A DNA stretch of 64,000 nucleotides, taken from positions 612,501-676,500 of the forward strand of contig JAJGOT010000432.1 in the NCBI GenBank assembly GCA_022457155.1. The letters run 5' to 3'. A program made the translations under genes and the position numbers. This stretch comes from Cladopsammia gracilis (taxonomy: Eukaryota; Cnidaria; Anthozoa; Scleractinia; Dendrophylliidae). Shown here one piece after another: positions 13,101-23,100 of this stretch. Below the pieces are notes generated by a model, which saw only the letters and a program-made list of their open reading frames with translations, did no database searches and was not told the origin of the DNA. Numbering within the stretch: the stretch's first letter is position 1; the number at the start of each line of letters is the position of its first letter.

Positions 13101-16100
13101 GTGGCTTCATGGCTATGCAGTGCTCATTAGAAAACTTGAATTAAAGTACTAAAGGAGGCCAATCTGTGAGTGGCTTAAGCTTTTTACCATTCATTTAAAA
13201 GACCACTAACACAGTATTCAAGACAGCATTTTATATTTCTTCGCATGCAACCCTAAGGACACCTTTATTTTTTTAAACAATTTTTACAGAATTTTAAAAA
13301 AGAAAATTGACAGCAAAAGTGGTGAGGAGCAGCACTTGTGCAAAATTTAGTTTATAAAACTGATCTATTTCTCCTATAAAGCGTTCCATCCAACTATTGT
13401 AGCAAAATATATATTTTACATTGTTTGAAAAATGGACCACAGCTTTATGTATATGTTATATAGGTAACACATGATGTATGCTGCAGTACACCTTAATCAT
13501 GCCTTTTGCAAAAATTTAGTAAATCCATTAGTCTGTAAAATAGTTAGTATAGTCAAGTGAGGCCTTTAAGCTACTGTGTCCAAGCCCGAAAAAGCCTGAA
13601 AAAAAAATCAGGGCTTTTCAACAGGAATTGAACCCGTGATCTTCGCGTTACCAGTGCGATGCTCTACCAACTGAGCTATCAAAGCCACATGTTGGGAGCA
13701 TGGTCAAATGTGGAACGGAGTAGACTCGGCCCAAGTCTAAGTTCAGTAAACATTTATTGTCGTCGTCCTTCAGTAGCATCGTAAATGAAGTAAAGTAAGT
13801 ATAGTCAAGTGAGGCCTTTAAGCTACTGTATCCAAGCCCAAAAAAGCCTGAAAAAAATCAGGGTCACGCGAAGGTCACGGGTTCAATTCCCGTTGAAAAG
13901 CCCTGAACTCAGACTTGGGCCGAGTCTACTTCGTCCCACATTTGACCATGCTCCCAACATGTGGCTTTGATAGCTCAGTTGGTAGAGCATCGCACCGGTA
14001 ACGCGAAGATCATGGGTTCAATTCCTGTTGAAAAGCCCTGATTTTTTTTTCAGGCTTTTTCGGGCTTGGACACAGTAGCTTAAAGGCCTCACTTGACTAT
14101 ACTTACTTTACTTTATTTACGATGCTACTGAAGGACGACGACAATAAATGTTTACTGTAAAATAGTTCTCTATTGTTTATGTTTTAATATATCAAACACA
14201 AGGAGCAACGTTCCATCAGATATCCAAACACCACAAAGTGGGTTGCAAAACAAGGCGCAGCTGATTTTTTTTTAAGGTTACAGTGTACCTTCGGGGGTGT
14301 CTCCAGTATAACAGCTCTAGCGTCTTAAGATTACACTTAATATACCTAAACCCAGATATCAAATTAAAGCTTATAGAGCTGGCTATCTAAATATGGAAAC
14401 CATTTGGTAATAAAATGAATTGTCGAATTTTTTACGACGTCTAAATTCGAACGTCCGAATCAGCTTTAAAACGCTATAACTCAAAGCGATTATTATATTT
14501 TGCTAATTTGATTTGTTCTCGGGTTTCCGGACACGAAGCGCTAAAAAAACGTGTCGGCGATTTCCCATATTCAATTGCAGTAAAAAGTTACAGAATATTT
14601 TCGAAAAGGGGAGAAAAAAAATTGGAATGATCGCACGGAAATGGCTCTTGACGAAAAAGTTTTCGGAATTAAAAAATTCGCCGACAGGTTTTTGTTGATT
14701 ATATGTTAGCCTAGCTTCTGTCCAAATTTGAGGAAAATCGAACAAATTCCCTTTGAGTTGTAGCTCTTTTAAGTGTCCCCAACAAGCGAAAAATTAACTT
14801 GGAGAAAACGACGCTTAAAAAAACATATCGCTTAATAAACAAACTCCGCCCACAAAAGTCATACTGTCATTTCTCCGTCAATTTTCACTATTTTTCGATA
14901 ATTTTTTTTTGGATGAAAGTTCATCCTGTAAACTTTATTTTAACGCCAAAAAAAAATTTTCAATAAATTTTCGATCTGAAGGTACACTGTAACCTTAAAC
15001 CCACATCAAGGTGTTTGGATACCTGATGAAACACTCTTTGGAGTGTTTGATATAGCTTCTCAAACTGATGACGTTAAATGCGGAGAAAACAAAGGAATAA
15101 AATCACCAAAATCTATGCAAATTAAGACAGGATATCAAAACCTCCTTCATGGCAGTGATTTCCTTTGTGTTCTAGTCATGAATTATTAATGAGTTTGAAA
15201 AAGGCATATCAAACCAATATGGCAGATCTAGATGTTCCAAGGTAGGTAATAGGAGTCCAGGGGTGGGTTAGTGGCAATATTTATAAAATAGTTGCCACAG
15301 TGGCAACAAAGGCGCCATAAGGCCCTTTTCCTCTTGGAAATCTAGGAATTCCAGCATTCTGGACATCAACTTCAGTAAAATTAATCGAAAAGTAGGCGGC
15401 GATAATTTAGGAAGTAGCTGGCGGAATTCGCTGGTTGCCAGCTTCTAATGAAACCTGTGGGAGTCTGAAACAGTCTTTATAAAATTAATGCTTTTGAAAT
15501 GCTTTACTATTGTTGCCATTTCTTTAACCCTTTCACTACCAGAGTCAATTATGGAGACATGTAGTGTAGTTCTAACTTTTGAGTCTGTGGACAAAATCTT
15601 ACGGTGCGACCATTCAAATGAAACCTCTTCGACAGTACTTTTGCAGGGTACCATTTGTTTTTCAATATTTTACAAAATGAAATTTGGGATTTTTCTTGAA
15701 TTTTGATATTTGGCACTCTTGGGAGTTGACGGGTTAAGATCAGCAAATTAGTTGTCAAAAGTTGCAAACATCAGTAATCTACCTGGAATTCTGAACTTTT
15801 TTAATTTTTTTTCTGGAGGGAGGGAGCAACTGCCCCCTTTAAGCCTGGTTTTCATATGTCGAGAAAATCCCAGACAATCACGGATTTCACTATTTCCAGA
15901 CCGTCCCAGATTTTGCTGCCTTAATCCTAGACATCCCGATCATCTGGGATGGTTGGGGACAAATCTGGAAAATTGGGAGAGTTTCAGCACAGGGAGCCCA
16001 AGCATAGTGTGTGAGCCACATCAAATTATAGATTCGAAGCCAGTACTCAGTAAAGTAAAGGTAAAAAGACTTAATTGTGTAATATTTTTTATTTTTCTAT

Positions 16101-16878
16101 CGCTTCTCAATCCGTTACAAATCATTTTATTACCTATATTTCATTACTGTGTACCGGCTTTGAATCTGTAATTTGAGGTGGCTCACACACTACGCTTGGG
16201 CTGCCTGTGGTTTCAGAGTATCCCAGATTTCTGCGATGATCGGTGATTTTCCCAACATATCGGCAAAATCAGGGAAGATCTGGAACAGCAAAATCCCCAA
16301 TCATCTGGGATTTTCCCAACATATGAAAACCAAGCTTTACCGCTGCGCTAGCTGTGGTCCCAACTTTAAGCTCATTGCATAACAATTATCCACAATAAAA
16401 TAAAACTGGCTGACAATTGAAGACTATATTTTTCAGCGAATAAAACATATACTCGAGTGGTAAAGTCTTCAGGGAGGTGCTCATGGGACTCCAATAAAAA
16501 TATGCACTGGCCCGTAACAAACAAGGGTTTGCGGGTAGTGCTTGCTTTGAAAAATTATGACATATTTAGATCAGTGTGGCTCTGGAAACGAACATATGTT
16601 CTAAAGCCACATCGCCAGTGTTTTACACTACCACAAACACTTACACAACTTACACATTTCAGTTTACATTCAAGTTATTTTTCAGAAGATACACTCAAAC
16701 ACAGCTGTATATTTCCAGGAGAAAGTGAATTGATCTTGGGCAGCTGCGCGTGACAATGATGACAAACCAACAAGAGCTACATGTACATGCAGACAATTGA
16801 TCTTTAATCAATAAATACTTGTTTACCTTTGAAGCCATAACTCTTACAGCAATTCTGGCAAGTCGGTGTTCGCTGCAT
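1..16878 (-). CDS. RING finger, B-box, coiled-coil protein (TRIM/RNF17-like), 3' end outside window
   Basis: Spliced model, all phases agreeing: exons 16827-16878, 12827-13062, 11868-11967, 2627-2715, 1981-2039, 1175-1316, 739-819, and probably 1-38 continuing off the edge. The first seven give 253 codons. Exon 1 codes MQRTPTCQNCCKSYGFK; with exon 2 it completes a C3HC4 RING (CQNC ... ECGHTFCEGC ... LCPEC). Exons 4-6 code two B-box-like zinc modules: CEECC ... CTKC ... YCSACF with HSYSNALRKH, then CPEH ... CSHC. Exon 7 (QAQFKASIDEVSTIVTHLDK) looks like the start of a coiled coil. This RBCC order is typical of E3 ubiquitin ligases; the RING/B-box start also recalls RNF17, a Tudor germline protein, but any Tudor part would lie outside. 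Substrate is unknown. The 59-bp exon 5 was found because the phase and missing B-box histidines required it. Exon 8 is the least certain. The gene is transcribed divergently from CHAF1B. Confidence 0.82.
979..1153. repeat. (CAT)n/(ATG)n trinucleotide microsatellite
   Basis: Long, slightly interrupted CAT repeat with a few CAC and CGT units. It lies in intron 6 of the minus-strand RING gene and ends about 20 bp from the splice donor at 1173-1174. Open frames through it (poly-His, poly-Met, poly-Asp, poly-Ser) are artefacts of the repeat. Confidence 0.97.
1738..1813 (-). repeat. tRNA-derived (SINE-like) sequence
   Basis: On the minus strand a tRNA-like A box (TTAGCTCAGTTAG) and B box (GGTTCGAATCC) are spaced as in a tRNA, with a good T stem. 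The two sides of the acceptor stem do not pair, so this is a tRNA-derived repeat head or pseudogene and not a working tRNA. It sits in intron 5 of the RING gene. Confidence 0.7.
2311..2512. mobile_element. MITE with AAAGGGACACTGTCCCG ends
   Basis: About 200 bp bounded by inverted GGGACACTGTCCCG / GCGGGACAGTGTCCC. A second, diverged copy lies at 54525-54738 with the same internal segment (CTCCAAACTACTGCTTT). Non-coding. It lies in intron 4 of the RING gene. Confidence 0.8.
3267..5060. repeat. Tandem duplication of about 250 bp, second copy split by a transposon
   Basis: Copy A (about 3267-3520) and copy B (about 3533-3628 plus 4930-5060) share the same order of blocks: TTTCAGACAATGCAT, the AAATGGAATTAA block, and the GCTCACAAAGGCATGAAG block. 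Copy B is interrupted by the element at 3629-4929; copy A is not. Confidence 0.85.
3629..4929. mobile_element. 1.3-kb non-autonomous DNA transposon, PIF/Harbinger-like, TAA target duplication
   Basis: Inverted ends GGGACCGTTCATTATTTATG with a G-rich run are flanked by direct TAA at 3626-3628 and 4930-4932. The uninterrupted paralogous site at 3371-3373 has a single TAA, which confirms the 3-bp duplication. The interior has no credible transposase; short open frames inside do not resemble a known protein. Confidence 0.88.
5708..5899. mobile_element. Short palindromic MITE with GGCCCCGTCCACACGTATCC ends
   Basis: The 192-bp sequence reads nearly the same on both strands, with arms running through ATATTTTTGAATCCGC. 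TTA lies directly on both sides (5705-5707 and 5900-5902), which fits a PIF/Harbinger-type TWA duplication. It should fold into a long hairpin. Confidence 0.9.
6664..7380. mobile_element. 717-bp MITE with TTAA target sites (piggyBac-like), copy 1
   Basis: Inverted ends GGTTACAGTGTACCTTC are flanked on both sides by TTAA (6660-6663, 7381-7384). A nearly identical copy lies in opposite orientation at 14276-14994. TTAA duplication is the piggyBac signature. No transposase frame is present. Confidence 0.88.
7385..9819. other. Intronic stretch without genes; one inverted repeat
   Basis: AT-rich intron 3 of the RING gene. The only clear structure is an element at about 8439-8568 with TATCAACTGAGTTGATAA ends, related to the copy at 11466-11620. 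Open frames of 60-70 codons here show no protein-like features. Confidence 0.6.
9820..10255. mobile_element. Partial element with a GCCGGGCCAGGAGCAAGC end
   Basis: The right end (9980-10255) matches the terminal repeat of the complete copy at 51972-52472. The left part is instead a self-inverted segment: ACTGAAGAGATAACTGAAAT at about 9833 returns inverted at about 9970. This indicates a rearranged or foldback derivative of the same family. Confidence 0.75.
10392..10661 (+). CDS. Small secreted cysteine-rich protein, 89 aa
   Basis: A single open frame from ATG 10392 to TAA. Residues 1-21 form a signal peptide (AAVFLVCFMVIFSTTDA), with cleavage probably after the DA at 20-21. The mature part holds ten cysteines in about 45 residues (RCFSAC, MC, LC, HC, IC, QC, ECC, NC), followed by a Cys-free helical-looking tail. 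Even cysteine number and signal peptide indicate a disulfide-rich extracellular protein. TTTCTCTAG directly before the ATG looks like a splice acceptor, so an untranslated upstream exon is likely. A poly(A) signal follows at 10864. Cnidarians have families of small cysteine-rich secreted proteins (SCRiPs, antimicrobial peptides, venom peptides), but I cannot place this one, and I infer no activity. It lies in intron 3 of the RING gene on the opposite strand. Confidence 0.65.
   Translation: MKAAAVFLVCFMVIFSTTDARGNLKRCFSACEYSQYITMCIQALCPGRHCNICYDIRRQCKECCRRTNNNNCANVANQISLIQQELVQD
10864..10869 (+). terminator. Poly(A) signal AATAAA of the cysteine-rich gene
   Basis: Canonical hexamer about 200 bp after the stop codon at 10661, giving a short 3' UTR. 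Confidence 0.6.
11117..11250. mobile_element. MITE with CAGGCTTTTAGCCAGAAA ends, copy 1
   Basis: Inverted ends GGCTTTTAGCCAGAA / TTCTGGCTAAAA. A second copy is at 25464-25607 in a CHAF1B intron. Non-coding. Confidence 0.8.
11466..11690. mobile_element. Repeat with TATCAACTCAGTTGATAA-type ends and a hammerhead-like relic
   Basis: Begins with TCAACTGAGTTGATAA and has TTTATCAACTCAATTATTGA near its right side. It continues into CACCACAGTTTCTTTAGAAA, a block I associate with abundant coral repeats. At 11538 CTGACGAAGGGCT resembles a decayed hammerhead core, but the GAAA half has become GACA. A shorter relative lies at 8439-8568. Confidence 0.65.
12430..12790. repeat. Inverted-repeat region rich in CAACATTGTTGAA
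   Basis: Several copies of TTCAACATTGTTGAA-like palindromes occur at both ends (about 12450-12510 and 12750-12775). They lie directly downstream of exon 2 of the RING gene, so they are intronic. Probably a MITE. Confidence 0.5.
13546..14154. mobile_element. Palindromic tRNA-Thr-like SINE dimer with 13-bp target duplication
   Basis: Flanked by direct CTGTAAAATAGTT at 13533-13545 and 14155-14167. It holds a tRNA-like module on the minus strand (13612-13686), a partial module (about 13868-13905, plus) and a full module on the plus strand (13963-14037). The modules have A box TAGCTCAGTTGGTAGAG, anticodon loop CTGGTAA (GGT, Thr; the plus copy reads CCGGTAA), T arm GGGTTCAATTCC and a near-complete acceptor stem. 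Both halves continue into the same unique tail (TTAAAGGCCTCACTTGACTA). The long target duplication points to retrotransposition. Confidence 0.82.
14276..14994. mobile_element. 719-bp MITE with TTAA target sites (piggyBac-like), copy 2
   Basis: Opposite orientation to the copy at 6664-7380, with the same GGTTACAGTGTACCTTC ends and TTAA on both sides (14272-14275, 14995-14998). It has inserted into another inverted-repeat element, whose ends CATCAGATATCCAAACACC (about 14213) and GGTGTTTGGATACCTGATG (about 15010) flank it. Confidence 0.88.
15842..16336. mobile_element. 495-bp MITE with AGCCTGGTTTTCATATG ends, TTA target duplication
   Basis: Ends AGCCTGGTTTTCATATGT / ACATATGAAAACCAAGCT with TTA directly on both sides (15839-15841, 16337-16339). 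The interior repeats CATCTGGGATTTTCCCAAC-like blocks. Intron 1 of the RING gene. Confidence 0.82.
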
Positions 16879-17199
16879 AGCTGAAGGAGGGAGAAAAACC
16901 TTGACCTCACAGCCGAGCGTTCACAAAACAGCTTCGATCAGCATGGATAGGAGTGGATGCAAAGCTCGATTCAAACACATGCGTTTTTTGTCTTTTCCGA
17001 GAACTTCCAAATTAGGAGGTCCCGAACACACGGGTACTTACGACTCTTTCCAAATATGGTATAGTAGGTTTTGGCGGGAAAGTGCAAGTCATTTTGCGGG
17101 TCGAGCTTCCATACGAGAACGAAGAGTCTTTTCGCGTGCTGTTTTCAAACGAAAAATCTATCTACAGTTTGAGTTTAATTTCAATCGAAGTACACAGAC
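16879..17199. promoter_or_regulatory. Divergent promoter of the RING gene and CHAF1B with an E2F site
   Basis: 321 bp separate the two start codons, one on each strand. TTTGGCGGGAAA at 17070-17081 is a textbook E2F consensus, 119 bp before the CHAF1B ATG. CHAF1B is an S-phase gene in animals, so E2F control is expected. No TATA box was seen. Confidence 0.72.
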
Positions 17200-20100
17200 A
17201 TGAAGTTAGATACTCCGGAAATCGCTTGGCATGGAAAGGAACCAATATTGAGTGTAGATTTCAGCAAAGTAGGATCAAAATGGCGCCTTGCTTCGGCGGG
17301 AGCAGATAATGATGTCAAAGTGAGCTACAAGTTATACGGATCCGTGATCGAATAAAGTCAAGCTTACTTTAATATTAGAACCTACTGAGTTACAACTTAC
17401 GTTCTATATCCTTATGTTCTAATTTTCTTCTTGTTCTTAGATCTGGTCGATTACGTCCAACGAAGATCGGCTTTCGAAAGTTGAATTTTTAGCCAATCTG
17501 AGTCGACATACAAAGGCTGTCAACGTAGTAAGATTTTCACCCAAAGGTAAGCGTATGTTTCGATCTCGTTATAATAATATAATAGAGTCAAACATTTTAA
17601 TGCCCGATTCAACGTCTCGGTTTTCCTAAGTGTCCTCAAGATTAGCCCCACATTTCCCATGTTGTGTTGGAAGAATTAGATTAGAAATCAATACACGCCC
17701 CGCATTGACTGGCGAAGAGAAATTAATTGTTGATCACTAGGGATGAAACTGTAGGTACAGCATGGGTGGGTAAGGGATACATTCATTCTCATAAAATGAC
17801 AGTGTGAATAAACCTCATTATTTTTAGATTTGCTTTTGAATTTCTAATAAATAGGTGTACTTATAGCAAAAACATTAAATCCCTTCAGTTCAAATAAATC
17901 ATCCAGTGAACTGGGGCCATTCCATCCCCCCCCCCCCAAGAAAAAAAGATCAAAGTGCCGACATGCCCCCCCCCCCCTCAGAAATCAGAAATAACCCATT
18001 TTTCTTTTTCCCCTCAGAAATATTCAAAAGATGAAAGGCACCAACATAGCCACCCCCTCAGAAATGACTTTTGAAGACCCCATCAGAAAATCTCATCCAT
18101 TGGGGGGTGGATAAAAATGGAATGACCCCTGACCTCCTATACGGAAGCTGATAGGGGTCAGACGCAGACGCTTTAATGTTTTCACCTCCATGTTGTCGCT
18201 TCTAAGTCAAGTGGTCCCTTCTAAGTTGCCACATCCACATTCAAGGGAGAGGGAGTTAGGTCTATCAATGACTACATGTGACTGACATTCATTCTTTCTT
18301 TTTTTTCTGCAGAGGAGATTCTAGCATCTGGTGGAGATGGTAAGTTTAACACAGTTTATAGAAAAAGCAATTTGCTTTATCATCAGTATTTTGGCTGGTT
18401 CTTGGTGTAGTGTGGATGTTGCAATCACCAAGTGACACAATCGGGCAAATACAATCGGCAAATACAACTTATTGAATATTACTGCACTGGGCTTGAGGCC
18501 GGAGCCTCATTCTACAGAATACTCGCGTCAATTAAACTATTGTCTCCTGTTAGCGCGGTTTTCATATTTGGCAAGCCAAAATGGATGAAATATCGCCTAA
18601 TTTTCCAAATTTTCTACGCCTAGTTAAGTCAAGATCTATTATAGAGAAAAAAGCTGGGGACACTAAAAAATGGAACTTTCTTAAAGATTGTTCTTTATAT
18701 AGCTCTTGATATCGATTGTTTCCTTTCCCCTGACGGTCAAATGCAAAAATATTTTGAAAGATTTGTAAATCTTGTATTTAACTAGATATATCTGACTGAT
18801 TGTACTCAATCAACGTTCATTTATTGCTCCTGTCTTAACTGTACTTTCTTTGAACCTTGACACAAAAAGAAAAAACTCAAAAGACAAACAATACCCACAA
18901 CACAATAGCGAAACATTAATACTTTCTGCAGCACCAAGAAATTCCCAGTATTTTGTATGTGAAATAAAATTAGTTTTATGTGTAACAAAAAAGCCTTTGC
19001 CCGTCACTATACATAATATAAGTCTCAAGCATTATGTGTTAGTCTCATGCCTGCGGATTGAAAACATTGATCACACGCATACAGGACAATTTCTCATGCC
19101 TGACTCACAATTCCGGACTACTTGTTCATTAACAATTAACGTGAAAAATTGAATCCAATTTCCACCTAAAATGGTACAGAGAACAGTGCTAAATGTCGCG
19201 TTTGAGTCCTAAATAGAAAGCTAAAAGATTGCGCTGGCAATCTTCGGAAATCATCAGAACATCTTCGGAAATCTTCGGCAATGTTTGGAAGTCTTCAGAA
19301 CATCTTCAGCAAATTTCGGAAGTCGTCAAAACGTCTTTGCCGTTGTTTGGAAGTTGTCGGATATTTTTCGGAAAATTTGGGTTATGTGGATACAAGAATG
19401 TCACACATTCGACATAGGAAAAGTTGGCAGGTATATGTTACTGTAATATTTTATTGTGTCAAAAAAACCTTTATACCATATAAATAAGTAGACTGGTACA
19501 GTGTAAGTGATAGGACATGGACTTCATGGTATAGTTTATCTTTTCAGATTCCATGATTATACTATGGAAGCTCAGTAATTCCTCCGATCAGAATGCTAAT
19601 AACATATTTATGGATACTGATGATATTGAAAACAAGGAATCCTGGACTTTTCACAAGGCCCTGAGGTAAAAAGCCAATAGAAATATGGATTTTTCAAAAT
19701 AGACCATTTCTGAGTTGCTTTGTGCCTCATTATCAAAGTGCACAACTGAGTTTACATTTCCATACAAATAAAACTCATTTTAATAAGAAAGGTTTTGTTC
19801 CAAACCTTGCGTAGATAATGAGGCACAAAGCAACTCAGAAATGGCCTAATGATGCTTAATAATGACGTGCACTTAACAGCCAGCTACATTTTCCAGCACA
19901 GCTAGATAATTTTAACAACCTAATCTTACTCTGTTTTGACTGTGATGCAGGGGTCATATTGAGGATGTGTATGATATCTCCTGGTCACCGGATGGCAGCA
20001 ATCTTATCTCTGGATCAGTTGACAATAGTGCTATTATCTGGGACGTGGTGAAAGGTATGTGCATGTCTTCAAAAATTATCCTAGCTGACTAGCAGAACAT

Positions 20101-23100
20101 AACTGCAAGCTCTACGATGTAATTCACATGTTTGTGGAGGAGAAAGGAAGTCAATGGAAGGTGGGAAAAGAGGAAGTGCTAAGCCGGATTCCCAAGGCGC
20201 ACATAGTGGTACAAATCCGCGAAAAATCACATTTTTTTCAGGAATCAGATTGTGATTACAAATTTGAGACAAAGGAAAGTTAAAATTAAACCAGTTTGAA
20301 ATTTTTGAATTAAAACAAAGTACAAACATTTACCAACAAGGCATTCCTACTAATAAAGCTGTTTTTCTCTTGGTTATTTTTCCCATTTCCCCAGTTTCTG
20401 CCCAAATAAGTCACAGCCCTGCACATGTCAAGTGCCGTTTTAACATGGTCACATTTCATAACATTTTGTTGATTAGGGGTGGCGAATGGTAAATCCGAGA
20501 CTCGCCGAGACCCTTGTTTCAAAATCCGAGACCGCGACTGCAGCTACGTTATAAAATCCAAGCCGAGACCCAACGCGGGAAAAAACCGAGCCCGAGACTC
20601 GGTGCTAAAAATATCCGAATCACCTGTCAAACAACAAACAAGGATGAAGAATGAGAATGCTTGACAAAAGTATCCGAGACTCCGAGACATTGAGGAAAAA
20701 AATCAGAGACTCCGAAAAAGAAAAAGCACCAGCCAAACGAGACTTTGAGACTTAAAACAAAAACTGCCGAGATTTTGAGACCGGACCAAAATTTTCCAAG
20801 ACCCACGATTTTGAAGGTACCATTCGCCACCCCTTTGATTGATTTCACATGGAAAACAGAAAATTTTTCTTTTGCTGCATTAATTTGGCTATAAGTTGAG
20901 ACACTATAGTTATAAGCAAACAAGAATGTTGTTTCATCTGATTCACGAAGAAAGGAAAAGAATTGATTGAATGAAATAGTTGTCTTGATTTTCAGGACAA
21001 AAGCTCGTGATCTTGAAGGACCATAAACATTATGTTCAGGGAGTGTGCTGGGATCCACTTGGTCAATATGTGGTCACAAATTCCAGTGACAGGTATTGCA
21101 TTGTCAATATTTTACAATATTCGTTTTATTATTCAATTAACCTCCCTTGCTTTACATTTCTTTTATACATTGGTTTTTGCAGGAGTTGTAGACTGTATAA
21201 TCCCAATTCATATCGCTGCTGTTACAACATAACAAAGCTGCCCTTGAATGGCTCTCAAAAGATGGTAGAAAATGGAGAGGTAATTTTAACAAAAGTAATG
21301 TTCATTTATTTTCCCTACATTACATCCCACCATGTCTACAAAACAAAATTGCAAATAATAATAATACCCTTACCATATATTGGTAAAGTCAATGTTTCAA
21401 TCCAAACAAAGGGCTCATCAGTGGCACTTAGCTTTGGTTTCTGTAGGATGGATATGACTAGGAACAGAAATGCCCCACCCCCCACAGATGGATGGGACAC
21501 TCATCTGTTGCAGGACTGCACTTAGTTCTTGTGTCTGTAGCATGTCACAAATAGATATCTTACTACTTTCTCCTAAAAGTGATGCCAGACCACAGGATTC
21601 CCTCTCAGCATCTCATTTGCTGGCACCTATTTATACCACAGGCTACCCTCTCAGTATCTTATCTGCTGGTACCTATTTATACCACAGGGTACCCTCTCAA
21701 CATCTCATCTGCTGGCACCTACAGTATTTATACTGTAAATCTGGAATAGTTTACCGTGTGAAATGCGTCAAATGTCCAAAAATAATTTTAAAATTAATAT
21801 CCATGACACTTTACTCTGAATACTTTCAGAAGAAAATGATTATATTGATTTACCAGACTTAATTACAAAAATTTCCTGAAAACTCGGCTTCTTATATTTG
21901 CAATGTCTATGATTGTAAACTTGATTAAATTGGATTTATTTTTATTTATTTGTTTATTTATTTAACTACTCTTTTTCTCTAGTCTTTCTTGTGATCTATC
22001 TGCATAAGTATTACATACGTGTAACCACTGCTCGCCTCGACTAGCTAACTTGCTAACTGCGGGCAGTGGATATTGCTTTCTGTAAAATTTGTAATAATTA
22101 ATAAACAGTTGAAACAGTTGAAACAGTATACCACAGGGCACCCTCTCAGCATCTTATGTTGTGGCACCTATTTATACCACAGAGTACCCTCTAGCATCAG
22201 GATTGCTGGTAATCATTTATACAATTGCCGGGGTGGAGAAAGGCAATATAGAATAAACACTTTTGTCTGAGGACACAACACATTAAGGACAATGTACCAA
22301 TAATATTTATACACCTTCACAGAGAGCAACAATGCTAAGCAAAGTTTCCTGTCTTAGCTAGAGGCAGAGTGCTTAACATTTGTCAGAACTGGCTGGCCAG
22401 GCCGATCAATTCAAAAATAGTATGCATTATTTTGATGGAGTTCTGGGAACAGGTCTTCAAAAAGGTGTACTCTGTTGATGAACCAACCAGTCTGGCCGTC
22501 CATTTCTGACAAATGGTGATGTATCCTAAGACAGGAAACTTAATTCAAAAATGTAACATTCCTTTTTAGTCCTTCAAGCAAGGAAAAATGTTCCATGACG
22601 AGACAATGCCATCCTTTTTTCGTCGACCAAACTTTTCTCCAGATGGTTCATTGCTGTTAGTCCCAGGTAAGATATATGTTACTAATTTGCAATAACAGTT
22701 AGTGTGATCATAAATTGGCTACCCAGTGACCACCCAGAACTCAAAACCTGTGCCCAAAACAGCACAGGGTTTTCATTAAGAATTGTAGTAGCAGGAGAAT
22801 AGTGTAAAGTAACAGGAGAATATTAATGAAAGAGCGAAGATAGCTACATATTGCCATTGAAATTTAGTCGGAGAATTCTGTGTAGTAGGCGAGAATTCTC
22901 CGATCCCCGATGCCTAATGAACACCCTGACAGCAACTCCTTTTATACACTCCTTGTCTGGGCAAAGACAACTAAAAACACACCCTTTCAGATTAAACAGT
23001 GGCAACCTCACCCTCGACCATTAATTACAAAAGCTACTCATTTATGTTTTATGTACTGTACAATGAGCATCTCAGATCTTATTATATTGGTAAATTTTTT

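Noticed and set aside
13612..14037. Functional tRNA-Thr genes
   Set aside because: Acceptor stem mismatch, tails continuing into a shared repeat, and a target duplication around the whole unit point to a SINE instead.
15009..15040. CTGATGAAACACTC as a hammerhead core
   Set aside because: The would-be helix II (AACACTC/GAGTGTT) is good, but it is followed by TGATA, not GAAA; the box is part of an inverted-repeat end.
20627..21058. 143-codon minus frame
   Set aside because: Lies antisense across CHAF1B exon 6 and a MITE; a chance frame.
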